Below, piece by piece: positions 35,301-44,264 of a stretch of DNA of 64,000 nt. Position 1 is the first letter of the stretch; each line of letters begins with the position of its first letter. A model generated the notes under the pieces. That model did no database searches. It saw only the letters and a program-made list of their open reading frames with translations, and had not been told where the DNA came from. The DNA comes from Firmicutes bacterium AM55-24TS (GTDB lineage: Bacteria; Bacillota; Clostridia; UBA1381). The DNA lies in assembly GCA_003460745.1 (NCBI GenBank), contig QTVU01000014.1:1-64000 (forward strand). The letters run 5' to 3'. The translations under genes and the position numbers were made by a program.

Positions 35301-37133
35301 TTGACTACAGAATTTTTATATATTTTCAATAACAAATATACATACAGCAAGCTCCAGCCCGAAAAAGGCGTATTGACGCTTTCGCAAGAGGAAATTGACA
35401 ACAATTCGTTTCACTTTCTTATAAAGGATTGGGAATTTTACGAAAACGCACTTCTCACTCCGACATATTTTAAAAATCAAACTTCACTTCCGAATATGAA
35501 ATATATTTCAATCGGTGATACTGAATCAGCGTACACAAGCCAAACAAAAAACAATATCTTTATCGGAACATACAGAATAAAAATAAACTTCCCCGAAAAA
35601 GAAGGATTTTACGCACTGGAAATGCCTCAGGTTTACTCGGCATATGAGTTGTACATCAATAACAAATTGTATTTAAAGGTCGGCGATACACATAATTACA
35701 AAGCACAAATACAAAACCGCTGCACATTTTTCAATGCCTCCGGCGAAACATATATAACAATCGCCGTCAAGGACGCATCCGGCATTAGAGCAGGAATTAC
35801 GTCACCGCCGACACTCGGTAAACCGTATTCAATTAATATCACCAGAGCATTTAAATTTCTGATAAACAACTTTATCATGACATTGATATTCTTCGGTGCA
35901 CTGTTCTCGCTTATTCTCGCACTTAGCGGCAAAAGCAATTATTCGTATATATTCTTCTTTATGTGCCTTACATATGCCGTTTACCTAAATTATCCGCTGA
36001 TCAATTTGTGTTTCTCCATGGGCGGTAATTTTTCATATGTATTTGAGTATTTTTGCACGCACTTTGTGTATTTGATGGTTATAATGCTCCAAAACAGGCT
36101 CTGCAATTTAAATAAAAACGTAAGCAGTATTTCCGAAATATGCGGTTCGGTATTCTGTGCAATCGCATTTGTATACGGTGTATTTACACCTTATTTAAGT
36201 GCACCGTTATGTACTTTCCTTTCAACCCTATGCAATGTGTTTGAGTGGTTAGCCGCAATTTATCTTGTCGCAATAGGCACTTATGCGGTCTTTAACGATA
36301 TAAAATACGGCAGAATTTTTCTGTTCGGCAATGTTTGCTTTGCTGTATCGTTATTACTTTACATTATTCAACCGCTTTATGACTCGATTTACACCGACCA
36401 GTCGGTTGAAATAGGTATACTTACGATTTTGGGCTGTCTGTACTTTGTATACTGGGCAAGTATTATAGATAATTACAGACGAAATATTGTTCTCGATGAC
36501 GAACGACGACTTATGGAACGTCAGATAAATCTTTACAAGGAAAACTATGTCCACATAACCGAACAAATCGAAGAAACACGAAAGCTCCGCCACGATATGC
36601 GTCAGCATTTCAGAGTAATAAGCGACTTTGCAAATAATCGTCAATTTGATAAAATCGCAGAATACCTCGAAGAATATTCAAGCGAAACAAATGACACAGT
36701 ACCGCTGTTTTTCTGCGAAAATCTTACGCTTAACGCTCTGCTCCACTTCTATGTTTCTTCATCGGCTAAAAATTCAATAGACTTTAAAACTTCGGTATCA
36801 GTTCCGAACGGACTGCCTATGAGTGATATTGATTTAAGTATTTTGGTCGGCAATCTTGTTGAAAATGCTATGGAGGCTTGTTCAAAAGCACCGCTTAAAA
36901 ACAGGCGAATTGTGCTGAACTGCACCGCTGATGAAAACAAATTGATTTTAGATTTAAAAAATACGTTTGACGGCAGCGTTAAGAAGATCGGTTCTAAATT
37001 AATATCATCCAAAAAAGGTATGCACGGTTTGGGACTTGAATCAGTTAACGCCGTTGTTGACAAGTATCACGGTGTTATGAACGTTTCAAATTCAGACGAT
37101 ATGTTCACCGTCTCGCTTGTTATATTCTTCTAA
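35301..37133 (+). CDS. 7TM-type GHKL sensor histidine kinase, start region interrupted
   Basis: A 610-residue frame: an extracellular beta domain (about 60-165), seven or so membrane helices (about 185-400), a linker with HisKA_7-like box RKLRHDMRQHF (His near 430) and a GHKL ATPase domain (NLVENAMEAC, GLGLESV). This is the AgrC/7TMR-DISM kinase type that partners LytTR regulators. The coding frame extends upstream through a membrane helix (AVIFIIAIVLI) to ATG codons at 35226 and 35235, but TAA at 35238-35240 follows them. No canonical start with a ribosome site remains; TTG at 35301 is only the first alternative. The signal sensed is unknown. Confidence 0.8.
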   Translation: MTTEFLYIFNNKYTYSKLQPEKGVLTLSQEEIDNNSFHFLIKDWEFYENALLTPTYFKNQTSLPNMKYISIGDTESAYTSQTKNNIFIGTYRIKINFPEKEGFYALEMPQVYSAYELYINNKLYLKVGDTHNYKAQIQNRCTFFNASGETYITIAVKDASGIRAGITSPPTLGKPYSINITRAFKFLINNFIMTLIFFGALFSLILALSGKSNYSYIFFFMCLTYAVYLNYPLINLCFSMGGNFSYVFEYFCTHFVYLMVIMLQNRLCNLNKNVSSISEICGSVFCAIAFVYGVFTPYLSAPLCTFLSTLCNVFEWLAAIYLVAIGTYAVFNDIKYGRIFLFGNVCFAVSLLLYIIQPLYDSIYTDQSVEIGILTILGCLYFVYWASIIDNYRRNIVLDDERRLMERQINLYKENYVHITEQIEETRKLRHDMRQHFRVISDFANNRQFDKIAEYLEEYSSETNDTVPLFFCENLTLNALLHFYVSSSAKNSIDFKTSVSVPNGLPMSDIDLSILVGNLVENAMEACSKAPLKNRRIVLNCTADENKLILDLKNTFDGSVKKIGSKLISSKKGMHGLGLESVNAVVDKYHGVMNVSNSDDMFTVSLVIFF

Positions 37134-37172
37134 ACAAAAAGCCCGCAAACGAAACGTCAACAGCTCCAAAAA

Positions 37173-38774
37173 TCAAATCAACAAAAAATCCGACGCAATC
37201 AATACGTCGGATTTTTTAATTTCTATTCTCGCCACATCATTATCCGTTATCCCCTCGCCGATATTCGGCACAAATGCCGAATACGCCATATCCGCGACAA
37301 ACAGGACTACAAGTACGACACATATAATCTTCTTAATTTTCATAGGAATTTTGCAAAACAGATGGTCAAGTGACGGTGCTATAAGGTACACCGCCGCACA
37401 ACCGCCGAGTGCAAACACAACCAATCCCTCAAGGCAAATTCTGCCTTGAAAATTCATAAAATATCCGCTGTAATCCCACCAACGCATACCCTGAACTTTT
37501 TCAAGTATAAGCGATGTAAAATACTCTATTACACCGCACAGCACCATTGACAAAAGGAATGTCAGCCACGGTTTGTTTCTGAATTTTTTTAACACAATCA
37601 GTACAACCGTACCGCCTACGCCGTAAATCGGCAGCCACGGTCCGTGTGAAGTACCTCTGTTGATAAATTCACCTCTTGTAAACAGGAACAATAACACTTC
37701 CCACAACCAACCTATCATTGCAAATGTGAAAAATATCAGTATCAATGACGATAATCCGTAATCACGTTCATAATCTTCCTGAATCCACTTCTTGCCCTTA
37801 GGCACTGTTATGAAGTATTCATTAATAGGATATATTCCGCTTGTCACTTCACTTTCAAGCAATTTATCGCACAGCTTGTCCGCATTTTCAATATCTCTTT
37901 CCTTTGCTTTTTCACGCAACGTCATATAAAGTTCAACTGTCGTCATACGTTTATACGGTTCAAGGAAAAATACGCCCAAAATCTGAAGTGTAAGTATATT
38001 CAATATATCCCAACCGATAAATGACAAATCAATCAAAAATGCTCTCCACTTATACCCTTTCATCATATCTTCAGAAAGTTTTATAGCCTCTTTTGCACTC
38101 AATTCGGGATTTTCCGCAATAATCATCGGTACAAGTTTATATGAATAAATCTTAATAAATCCGCCGACTATCGTTAAGCACCATAAAAGTGAATACACAC
38201 TTCTTACAAACATCACCCATGCAATATGCAGTGCCTTTTTTATAGACCACGGAAACAATATTCGTGAAATTCTCGTACCTGTGTAGACTCGAATTTCAAG
38301 CAAATACCGATACAGTCCAATAAGCAAAACCTTCGTAAAAAGAATGGCTATAAGCAAATAAATCAACGAGCCGATTGCAATAGTAACACCGGCACTCACT
38401 CGGTCGTTAAACACAATTTGATTTATCGAATTTAAAACACCGTAAACAAAGTTACCTGCACCCTCGGTATTCTTCGCAAACACCGAAAGAACGCCCCTCG
38501 TCCAATGCTGTGCTCTTTCACTTTCCTCACCGCTCTTGCCTAAAAAGTTATCGACAACTTCCGTATTCGACATATCGGAATTGTGATTTTCCGCAAAAAG
38601 CACCGTTCCGTTAAGCTGGTCGAAATAAGTGTCTTTTATTGTCCTCACTTCTTTTAGCGGGTTAGTAAAGCTGCCCATAACAACGGCCGCGATAAAGCAC
38701 GTTATAACAATGCCGATATAATTCCGCTTAAAAGTTCCCCTTGCCTTTTTCTTTAAATCCCTTATCTTCCACAT
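37173..38774 (-). CDS. Membrane protein: DUF975 domain fused to CmpB-type putative ABC permease domain
   Basis: A 533-residue protein with about eleven membrane segments. The N-terminal half matches DUF975 (RDLKKKARGTFKRNYIGIV, EDMMKGYKWRAFLIDLSFIGWDIL). The C-terminal half matches the CmpB family (IGWLWEVLLFLF, NRGTSHGPWLPIYGVGG, WDYSGYFMNFQGRICLEG). These are usually separate proteins, both of unknown function. The last residues (KSDVLIASDFL) are encoded by the terminator hairpin shared with the convergent kinase gene. Confidence 0.8.
   Translation of the reverse strand: MWKIRDLKKKARGTFKRNYIGIVITCFIAAVVMGSFTNPLKEVRTIKDTYFDQLNGTVLFAENHNSDMSNTEVVDNFLGKSGEESERAQHWTRGVLSVFAKNTEGAGNFVYGVLNSINQIVFNDRVSAGVTIAIGSLIYLLIAILFTKVLLIGLYRYLLEIRVYTGTRISRILFPWSIKKALHIAWVMFVRSVYSLLWCLTIVGGFIKIYSYKLVPMIIAENPELSAKEAIKLSEDMMKGYKWRAFLIDLSFIGWDILNILTLQILGVFFLEPYKRMTTVELYMTLREKAKERDIENADKLCDKLLESEVTSGIYPINEYFITVPKGKKWIQEDYERDYGLSSLILIFFTFAMIGWLWEVLLFLFTRGEFINRGTSHGPWLPIYGVGGTVVLIVLKKFRNKPWLTFLLSMVLCGVIEYFTSLILEKVQGMRWWDYSGYFMNFQGRICLEGLVVFALGGCAAVYLIAPSLDHLFCKIPMKIKKIICVVLVVLFVADMAYSAFVPNIGEGITDNDVARIEIKKSDVLIASDFLLI
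37183..37217. terminator. Bidirectional terminator between the kinase and DUF975-CmpB genes
   Basis: A 13-bp stem AAAAAATCCGACG (37183-37195) with 37205-37217. It is an efficient signal for the plus-strand kinase and lies inside the last codons of the minus-strand gene. Confidence 0.8.
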
Positions 38775-38798
38775 ATTTATATACCCCCGTTTTTCGTC

Positions 38799-39345
38799 TT
38801 ATATATTTCTTGCAGTATCCGCCACGCATTTTATGTGTGACAAATCAATATCATTTGACAACGTACAATCCGCCCCCAGTATTGTATCTTTTTTCCGACC
38901 GTATTTATAAGTTTTATTGTTTCCGATTTGATTTCATCAAGCGTACCGCTGTATAAAACGCCGTTTTTTCTGTTGTCAAAGCCACCAAGCACGCAATTTG
39001 TGTTAAAGAAATCTCTACCCACATTTAAGTCCATATCTTCCACATAAACCGCCCAATTTACTGCCGCTGCTTTATAATTTTTCCATACTTCAACTCTGTT
39101 TTTGTCACCGCTCCAACCGCAGCAATGAAGTATATTATATTTACTGATACTGTTGGCATAATCAAGCACCTTTAAATCATACGGCTCTACAAATTTATGA
39201 TATCCTCCGAAGTAAATCTAAAAGTTTCCGCGTTTTGCACGCAGTAATAAATACCGTCACAGCCTGCCTCCTGTATAAGGGCTTTCACAAGAGTTATTGC
39301 ATCTTCAGCAATCACTTCACACGCATATTCAACCGCTAACTAATC
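38799..39345 (-). pseudogene. Uroporphyrinogen decarboxylase-family (URO-D/MtaA-like) pseudogene
   Basis: Only the C-terminal roughly 180 residues of a URO-D-like methyltransferase remain. They read in three frame pieces: EYACEVIAEDAITLVKALI, then YHKFVEPYDLKVLDYANS through LHCCGWSGD and VLGGFDNRKNGVLYSG, then ILGADCTLSNDID to the stop at 38799. Each junction is repaired by adding one base, near 39207 and in the A run at 38889-38894. No N-terminal half exists before the neighbouring MATE gene. It is dead whatever the status of the single-base errors. Confidence 0.8.
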
Positions 39346-39372
39346 TTATATATAATTATATCTCACAAAATA

Positions 39373-40698
39373 TTACCTGTCAAACTTAAATAAATAAAAA
39401 CAAATTCCAACCGCATCCGCGATAAACCAACCGATCGGAATCGACCACCAAATACCGACTACACCGATAACACGCGACAAAACATACGCAAGCACTACTC
39501 TTATTCCCAAAGAAATAACCGTAAGCACAACCGACATACTCGGTTTATTTATAGCTCTGTAATATCCGTAAAGCATAAACAAAATACCTATGCCGATATA
39601 GCAAGCACCCTCTATACGCAAATACTGTACGCCGATGTTTATAATCTCCGTGCTTTCGGCATTTACAAATATCATCATAAGCGGTTTTGCGAAAATAAAC
39701 ACAATCGCACTGATAAAAATACAGAACAGTACAACACTTTTGAGTGCTTTTTTAATTCCGTCTTTTATTCTGTCATACTTGCCCGCACCGAAATTTTGTG
39801 CGATAAAAGTCGAAAACGCATTTCCGAAATCCTGTACAGGCATATATGCAATGGTGTCGATTTTCACAGAAACGGCAAACGCCGCCATAATTTTTGTACC
39901 GAAACTGTTTACAATCCCCTGTACCATAAGTATGCCGAAATTCATTACAGACTGTTGCAGACACGTCATTCCCGACAGTATTGCTATGTCGTATGCCGTA
40001 CGTTTTACAAACTTTGTATCTTCATATTTTAATCGAAGTTCGGGATAACGAATGTACACATATATCATAAGTCCGATACCCGAAATATACTGCGATATTA
40101 CAGTTGCAATCGCCGCACCGCGTATGCCTTGCTTTAATACCAAAACAAAGTACAAATCAAGACCGATATTAAGTATCACAGATACGCACAAAAACACAAG
40201 CGGAATTACAGAATTGCCTATTCCTCGCAGAAGATTAGAAAAATAGTTGTATAGGAATGTCGCGAAAATGCCTAAAAATATCCACTTCAAATATTCGCTC
40301 ATTATACCTTGAATGTCATACGGCACTTGAAGTATTTTCATAATCCGGCCGCAAAGGTAAAATGACGCAAATGTCAGTATGAGTGAAAATATTCCTATCA
40401 TAACAAACGAAATAAATATTCCGTTTTTCAGTCGTTTTATATTTTTTTCGCCGAATGTTATTGAAAAAAATGCACTGCTTCCAAGACACAATCCCAAAAT
40501 CACCGATGTTAAAAATGTCATCAGCGAATATGACGAACCGACCGCCGCCAAGGCATTGTCACCTATGTATTTTCCTACTACCCATGTATCGACTAAGTTG
40601 TAAAACTGCTGCATTACGTTACCGAGCATAAGCGGTATCGCAAATTCCCAAAGTTTTTTATTTATGTTTCCTACCGTCAAATCTTGTTTTGATTTCAC
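39373..40698 (-). CDS. MATE-family multidrug/antimicrobial extrusion transporter
   Basis: A 441-residue protein with twelve membrane helices in two homologous halves. The MATE pattern is clear (IPLMLGNVMQQFYNLVDTWVVG near 15-40, and AFAVSVKIDTIAYMPVQDFGNAFSTF in the second half; both quoted in part). Family members export cationic compounds using Na+ or H+. GTG at 40698 is the start, 9 bases after AAGGAG. A terminator-like hairpin lies directly before the ribosome site and may attenuate expression. Confidence 0.92.
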   Translation of the reverse strand: MKSKQDLTVGNINKKLWEFAIPLMLGNVMQQFYNLVDTWVVGKYIGDNALAAVGSSYSLMTFLTSVILGLCLGSSAFFSITFGEKNIKRLKNGIFISFVMIGIFSLILTFASFYLCGRIMKILQVPYDIQGIMSEYLKWIFLGIFATFLYNYFSNLLRGIGNSVIPLVFLCVSVILNIGLDLYFVLVLKQGIRGAAIATVISQYISGIGLMIYVYIRYPELRLKYEDTKFVKRTAYDIAILSGMTCLQQSVMNFGILMVQGIVNSFGTKIMAAFAVSVKIDTIAYMPVQDFGNAFSTFIAQNFGAGKYDRIKDGIKKALKSVVLFCIFISAIVFIFAKPLMMIFVNAESTEIINIGVQYLRIEGACYIGIGILFMLYGYYRAINKPSMSVVLTVISLGIRVVLAYVLSRVIGVVGIWWSIPIGWFIADAVGICFYLFKFDR

Positions 40699-41059
40699 AA
40701 TTCAAAACTCCTTCTAAAATTGTAAAAGGCTGTACACAAATACAGCCTTTACACATTATGCGTTTTTGTCATATAAAAATTCAATTTTCTTGCCTTGTTT
40801 GCGTTGTTCCACGCAGTCGTCAACAGCCGTTCACCCGATGAACCTCACGCACCGATAGCGTCCGATAAACCTTGCATAACGTTATTTAAAGTTTTATTTC
40901 CTCCTGTATTTCTCCTTAATACTTTATAAACAGCCAATAATACTATTATAAGTAATGTTAAATATTTTGTCAAGAAAAATAAGATTGTTGGTGATGGTTT
41001 AATCTCATAAATTACACCGATTTTTCATATATATGCTATACAGAAAGGTCGGTGGGAGA
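40699..41059. other. Gene-poor stretch between the MATE gene and the SpoIIID remnant
   Basis: Contains the hairpin at 40725-40750 and, on the minus strand at about 40762-40824, the decayed end of an unidentified reading frame (DDCVEQRKQGKKIEFLYDKNA in part). Two ribosome-like AGGAG sequences near 40905-40915 precede an ATG that hits a stop after ten codons. I see no intact gene or recognisable riboswitch. Confidence 0.5.
40725..40750 (-). terminator. Terminator-like hairpin in the leader of the MATE gene
   Basis: AAAGGCTGTA and its complement (40741-40750 with 40725-40734), loop of six, then a short T run on the minus strand, about 15 bases before the MATE ribosome site. Confidence 0.5.
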
Positions 41060-41209
41060 ATGAAAGATTATATCGAAAAACGGGCTGTCGAATTGGCACA
41101 GTATATTGTAGAAAATAACGCCACAGTCCGCAAAACTGCCAAAATTTTTAATATCAGTAAATCTACCGTGCACACCGTAGTATCTATCCGTGTCGGTTAT
41201 GTTGGGTGA
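41060..41209 (+). pseudogene. spoIIID: Truncated sporulation regulator SpoIIID
   Basis: The frame starts MKDYIEKRAVELAQYIVENN and continues ATVRKTAKIFNISKSTVH, nearly identical in pattern to the N-terminal half of SpoIIID, the sigma-E-dependent DNA-binding switch protein of the mother cell (normally about 80-90 residues). After the HTH it runs into VVSIRVGYVG and stops at residue 49, so the C-terminal basic helix needed for DNA binding is missing. The ribosome site GGTGGGAGA is intact. A CATATATAT sequence about 15-20 bases upstream resembles a sigma-E -10 box. An IS3 fragment begins 53 bases downstream. Confidence 0.8.
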
Positions 41210-41261
41210 TGGATTATTTGACAGATTAACAAAAGAGGCGGATTGATATGCCAAAGCATTA

Positions 41262-41690
41262 TGAAGTGAACCCCAAAATTTAGACAAAATTAAATATTAA
41301 CTTGCTTGTGAATGAGTTCGGTATTGTACCGGACTCATTCCTTTTAGTTTTAAAGAAATTCTTTCATTGTTGTAATAATCAATATATCTTTTTAATTCAT
41401 CTATGAAAGCTTTGACACTTTCAAATTTTTCACCATAAAACATTTCAACTTTTAATCTTCCGAAGAAGTTTTCCATCGCACCGTTGTCCATACAGTTTCC
41501 TTTTCTAGACATACTTTGTACAATATTGTGTTCTGATAGTAAACGTTGATATTCCGAATGTTGGTATTGCCAACCTTGGTCAGAATGGAATAATGTTTTC
41601 GCATTAGCGGGCAACTTTTTGAATAAACCATCAAGCATTTCTCTAATTTGCTGCAAATTTGGACTTAATGAAATTGAGTATAAACGGAAC
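41262..41690 (-). mobile_element. IS3-family (IS150-like) element remnant
   Basis: The right terminal repeat starts at 41262 (TGAAGTGAACCCC then AAAATTTAGACA inward), the typical IS150-group end. It is followed by the 3' part of orfB. The left part with orfA and the DDE first Asp is gone; the other boundary is a deletion junction near 41683 inside the neighbouring esterase gene. Confidence 0.75.
41297..41656 (-). pseudogene. IS3-family transposase OrfB, C-terminal fragment
   Basis: About 120-128 residues remain of an rve-type integrase core of about 280. The second catalytic Asp (LFHSDQGWQYQ) and the Glu (NGAMENFFGRLKVEMFYGE) are visible, with the C-terminal RYIDYYNNERI motif. The first Asp and the OrfA partner are missing, so it cannot transpose by itself. 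The frame continues a little upstream as SISLSPNLQQ. Confidence 0.88.
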
Positions 41691-43764
41691 CTGATGATGG
41701 CTTTCTGCCTTCGCCTGATTGGTCAATATTATTACCTACCATTGCACCATTGACATAAATATCACATCTCGCTTTGCCGTTTTTCTTAAAAGTGATGTTA
41801 TAGAGTCCTTCTTCAAATTCACCTAATGTTATGCCGTTATTGACATTCTGTACATTTTCATATCTGTAAACAGGTACAATCTCCACCTTATCTGCACCGA
41901 TTGTTTCTGTATAAACTTTTTCACTGCAAGGCACACGATTTTTTCTCAATAATTTTCCGCCTTTTGAAAGTGTAATTTCATATTCGGATACATTGCCGCC
42001 TGAAGGCAATGTACTTGTATCTATTGCTGCCATATTGCCTGACACATCAGCAACAATATTTTTTCCCGTACCTGTTCTTATAGAATTTTTTGATGCACTT
42101 ATACGAGTTGCAACCTCACTTGTGATATATGACGCAATTTTTTCACCTAATGCCTGCTTGTAATGATTATGGTCAGGATACCAACTCTGCACAAGCTCTA
42201 AAACATTTTTAAATCGTGCCGCTTCCGCATCTGCTTGAGTCAATGAATTAAAGTAATTATCACACCACGCACCAACCTCAATAACCTCTAAGTTAAGTTC
42301 TGATGCAACTGCACGTAAATCGCTGTTATGCGCATCGTCATATAACGAATTATCATATTTATATGACCTGTCACAATGGAATACACCGTTTGAATACGCT
42401 TTGGAATATTCTCTGCCGTCAGCAGTATCAACCGGGCCTCGAGCTGTTGCAGTAAGTATTATTGGAATACCGCCTCGTTCAATAATGCCTTTACAAAAAT
42501 AATCTTTTATGAGTGTTTTATATGCTCCCGACTCATTTGACACTTTGTTCTTATTGATACCCATATTAACCGTTACATAATCGCCCGGACAAATATTTAA
42601 AAGTACCCTGTCAAGATAGCCATCGTTATAATATTTTGCCGAGTCTGTACCTGCGTATCCGCAATTTACAAAACTGCCTATATTATCAGGCAAGGTTACA
42701 TATTTGGCATCTATGCATTTACCCCAAGTGTATGAGTTATTTTCGTCAGTATTTACTGTTGAATCTCCTATGGCATAAAGTGCAGGCTGTGCGTTTGCCG
42801 CTTTTGCTTCTGCTTTTTCAACCGTCAATCCGCTTATTGACGCACCGCCCGGAATCGTTATATCCAAAACGCCGTCGCATACAACAGCGGTAAATGTTTT
42901 TTCGTTTGTTGTCCTTTTTACATCTGCCGAAATATTCGGTACTTTTTCGTATGAAATTTTATCTGCTGTGGTATCTATTGTAACATTATAATTGCCGTTT
43001 TCAACAAGCACATTAAAAGTATAATCACTTGCTGATGAAATGCTATTATCGCTTATGCTTAATCCGCTGCCATCAGTAAAACCATATTTTGCAGTTTCAC
43101 TGTATTGACCACCTTTAACTGAAATACTACCCTCCACATTTCCACTGCCAAAACTGAATACAGCTTTGCCGTTTTCAAATATATTCTCTCTCGGCGGGTC
43201 GGTAGTGTCAGGTTCATCTGTCGGAGCTGTCGTTGGGGACTCTGCTGTTTCTGTATATTTCACAGAAGCTACCGTTGCTGATTTTGCTTTTGTGAAAATA
43301 TAATATGTAGTTCCTGCTGTACAGTCCATTGATACAGTAGATGAAGAAGTACTTGTTGTGCTACTGGCCGCAACAAAAGTTCCTACATTAAGAAATGTGG
43401 AAATACCCCAACGTCCACCTGTTGCATTTAATTTTCCTGTTGCAGACAGCGTTCCATTCTTTGTTGGTGTATATGAAATATAACGTGTGGTGCTTTCACC
43501 GCTTGACGTGCCGCCTCGCCAATATACACCGCCTGTTGAAATGCTATCATCACCGTTATCTGCAATAGCAATAGTAAGACCGTCATATTTTTCAGTAAAG
43601 CCTGTTTTAGTTGTCGTTATCTTGTCTGTATACTTTGAAAAATCCCACAAATATGTTTCTGAATTTTCAGTGTTCTCCGCTTGAGCATCGATATGAAGTC
43701 CGCTTATAATATTTATAAAAATACTAAACATTACAATCATCGATACAATTTTTTTGTTCTTCAT
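41665..43764 (-). CDS. Secreted SGNH-hydrolase esterase (rhamnogalacturonan-acetylesterase-like), 3' end replaced by IS sequence
   Basis: A 699-residue exported protein (signal peptide about 1-29). Two N-terminal carbohydrate-binding-like beta modules are separated by a Thr/Pro-rich linker (TTAPTDEPDTTDPP). The SGNH hydrolase domain has the nucleophile block YAIGDSTVNT near 333 and the Asp-x-x-His block PDHNHY near 531, as in rhamnogalacturonan acetylesterase family CE12, which removes acetyl groups from pectin side regions. A C-terminal beta domain ends abruptly: the final codons (about VYTQFH) come from the IS3 remnant. Its own promoter and AAAGGAC site are present. The catalytic domain is intact. 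Confidence 0.87.
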   Translation of the reverse strand: MKNKKIVSMIVMFSIFINIISGLHIDAQAENTENSETYLWDFSKYTDKITTTKTGFTEKYDGLTIAIADNGDDSISTGGVYWRGGTSSGESTTRYISYTPTKNGTLSATGKLNATGGRWGISTFLNVGTFVAASSTTSTSSSTVSMDCTAGTTYYIFTKAKSATVASVKYTETAESPTTAPTDEPDTTDPPRENIFENGKAVFSFGSGNVEGSISVKGGQYSETAKYGFTDGSGLSISDNSISSASDYTFNVLVENGNYNVTIDTTADKISYEKVPNISADVKRTTNEKTFTAVVCDGVLDITIPGGASISGLTVEKAEAKAANAQPALYAIGDSTVNTDENNSYTWGKCIDAKYVTLPDNIGSFVNCGYAGTDSAKYYNDGYLDRVLLNICPGDYVTVNMGINKNKVSNESGAYKTLIKDYFCKGIIERGGIPIILTATARGPVDTADGREYSKAYSNGVFHCDRSYKYDNSLYDDAHNSDLRAVASELNLEVIEVGAWCDNYFNSLTQADAEAARFKNVLELVQSWYPDHNHYKQALGEKIASYITSEVATRISASKNSIRTGTGKNIVADVSGNMAAIDTSTLPSGGNVSEYEITLSKGGKLLRKNRVPCSEKVYTETIGADKVEIVPVYRYENVQNVNNGITLGEFEEGLYNITFKKNGKARCDIYVNGAMVGNNIDQSGEGRKPSSGSVYTQFH

Positions 43765-43801
43765 AATTGATTGTCCTTTCTGTAATTATTTTTATATTTA
43801 T

Positions 43802-43830
43802 ATTCTACATCCTGTTGTTTCTTATTTCAA
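43802..43830 (-). promoter_or_regulatory. Promoter of the secreted esterase gene
   Basis: On the minus strand: TTGAAA (43825-43830), 17-base spacer, TAGAAT (43802-43807). Confidence 0.65.
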
Positions 43831-43920
43831 TACAGCAAAAGGCATTGTTCAAAATAAACGTGTAAAAGTTCATAATAAATCGTTAGCTTTCTTGACATTT
43901 TTTTGGTGTATGATAAAATA

Positions 43921-44262
43921 TTAAGCGGAGGTATTAAAATTTTTCATATCGTCTGTCAGTGTAAAGGTTTTTCTGTACCAACCTGTACCTCCATCAAGAA
44001 ATCCAGTCGTCTGTCCTGCTCTCGAATTTGTATTAAAATTAAGTCCTATTGACCAATCGTGCGGAAGATTCAGCGTTTTCCACGAGGAATCATTATAATT
44101 CTTGCTCTCCGCACTGTTTACATCACTTTGTATAAATTTCCACGAATCATTAAAATCAATGCTTCTTTCTTTGTTATCCGCCGCGCTTACCGCAAAGCTA
44201 CATAATAGAGAAATCAACATAATTATGATAGCTGTTTTTATTTTTAAAAATTTTTTCCACAT
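43921..44262 (-). pseudogene. Truncated secreted beta-galactosidase (GH2), N-terminal fragment
   Basis: A 113-residue frame with a signal peptide and the start of a GH2 sugar-binding domain (FNDSWKFIQSD, LNLPHDWSIG, GGTGWYRKTFTL). It ends NFNTSA-stop where the jelly-roll domain should continue, and no more GH2 sequence follows. A GGAGATATAATA ribosome site links it to the intact GH2 gene just upstream, with 2 bases between them. It was probably a second, secreted GH2 enzyme lost by deletion. Confidence 0.8.
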
Positions 44263-44264
44263 TA

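Noticed and set aside
40830..40990. Riboswitch before the MATE gene (guanidine, yybP-ykoY or similar)
   Set aside because: No conserved core motif of those classes could be found; the sequence looks like decayed coding DNA.
41036..41287. 83-codon minus-strand frame over the SpoIIID remnant
   Set aside because: The plus strand encodes a recognisable SpoIIID N terminus with a ribosome site; the opposite frame is a shadow.
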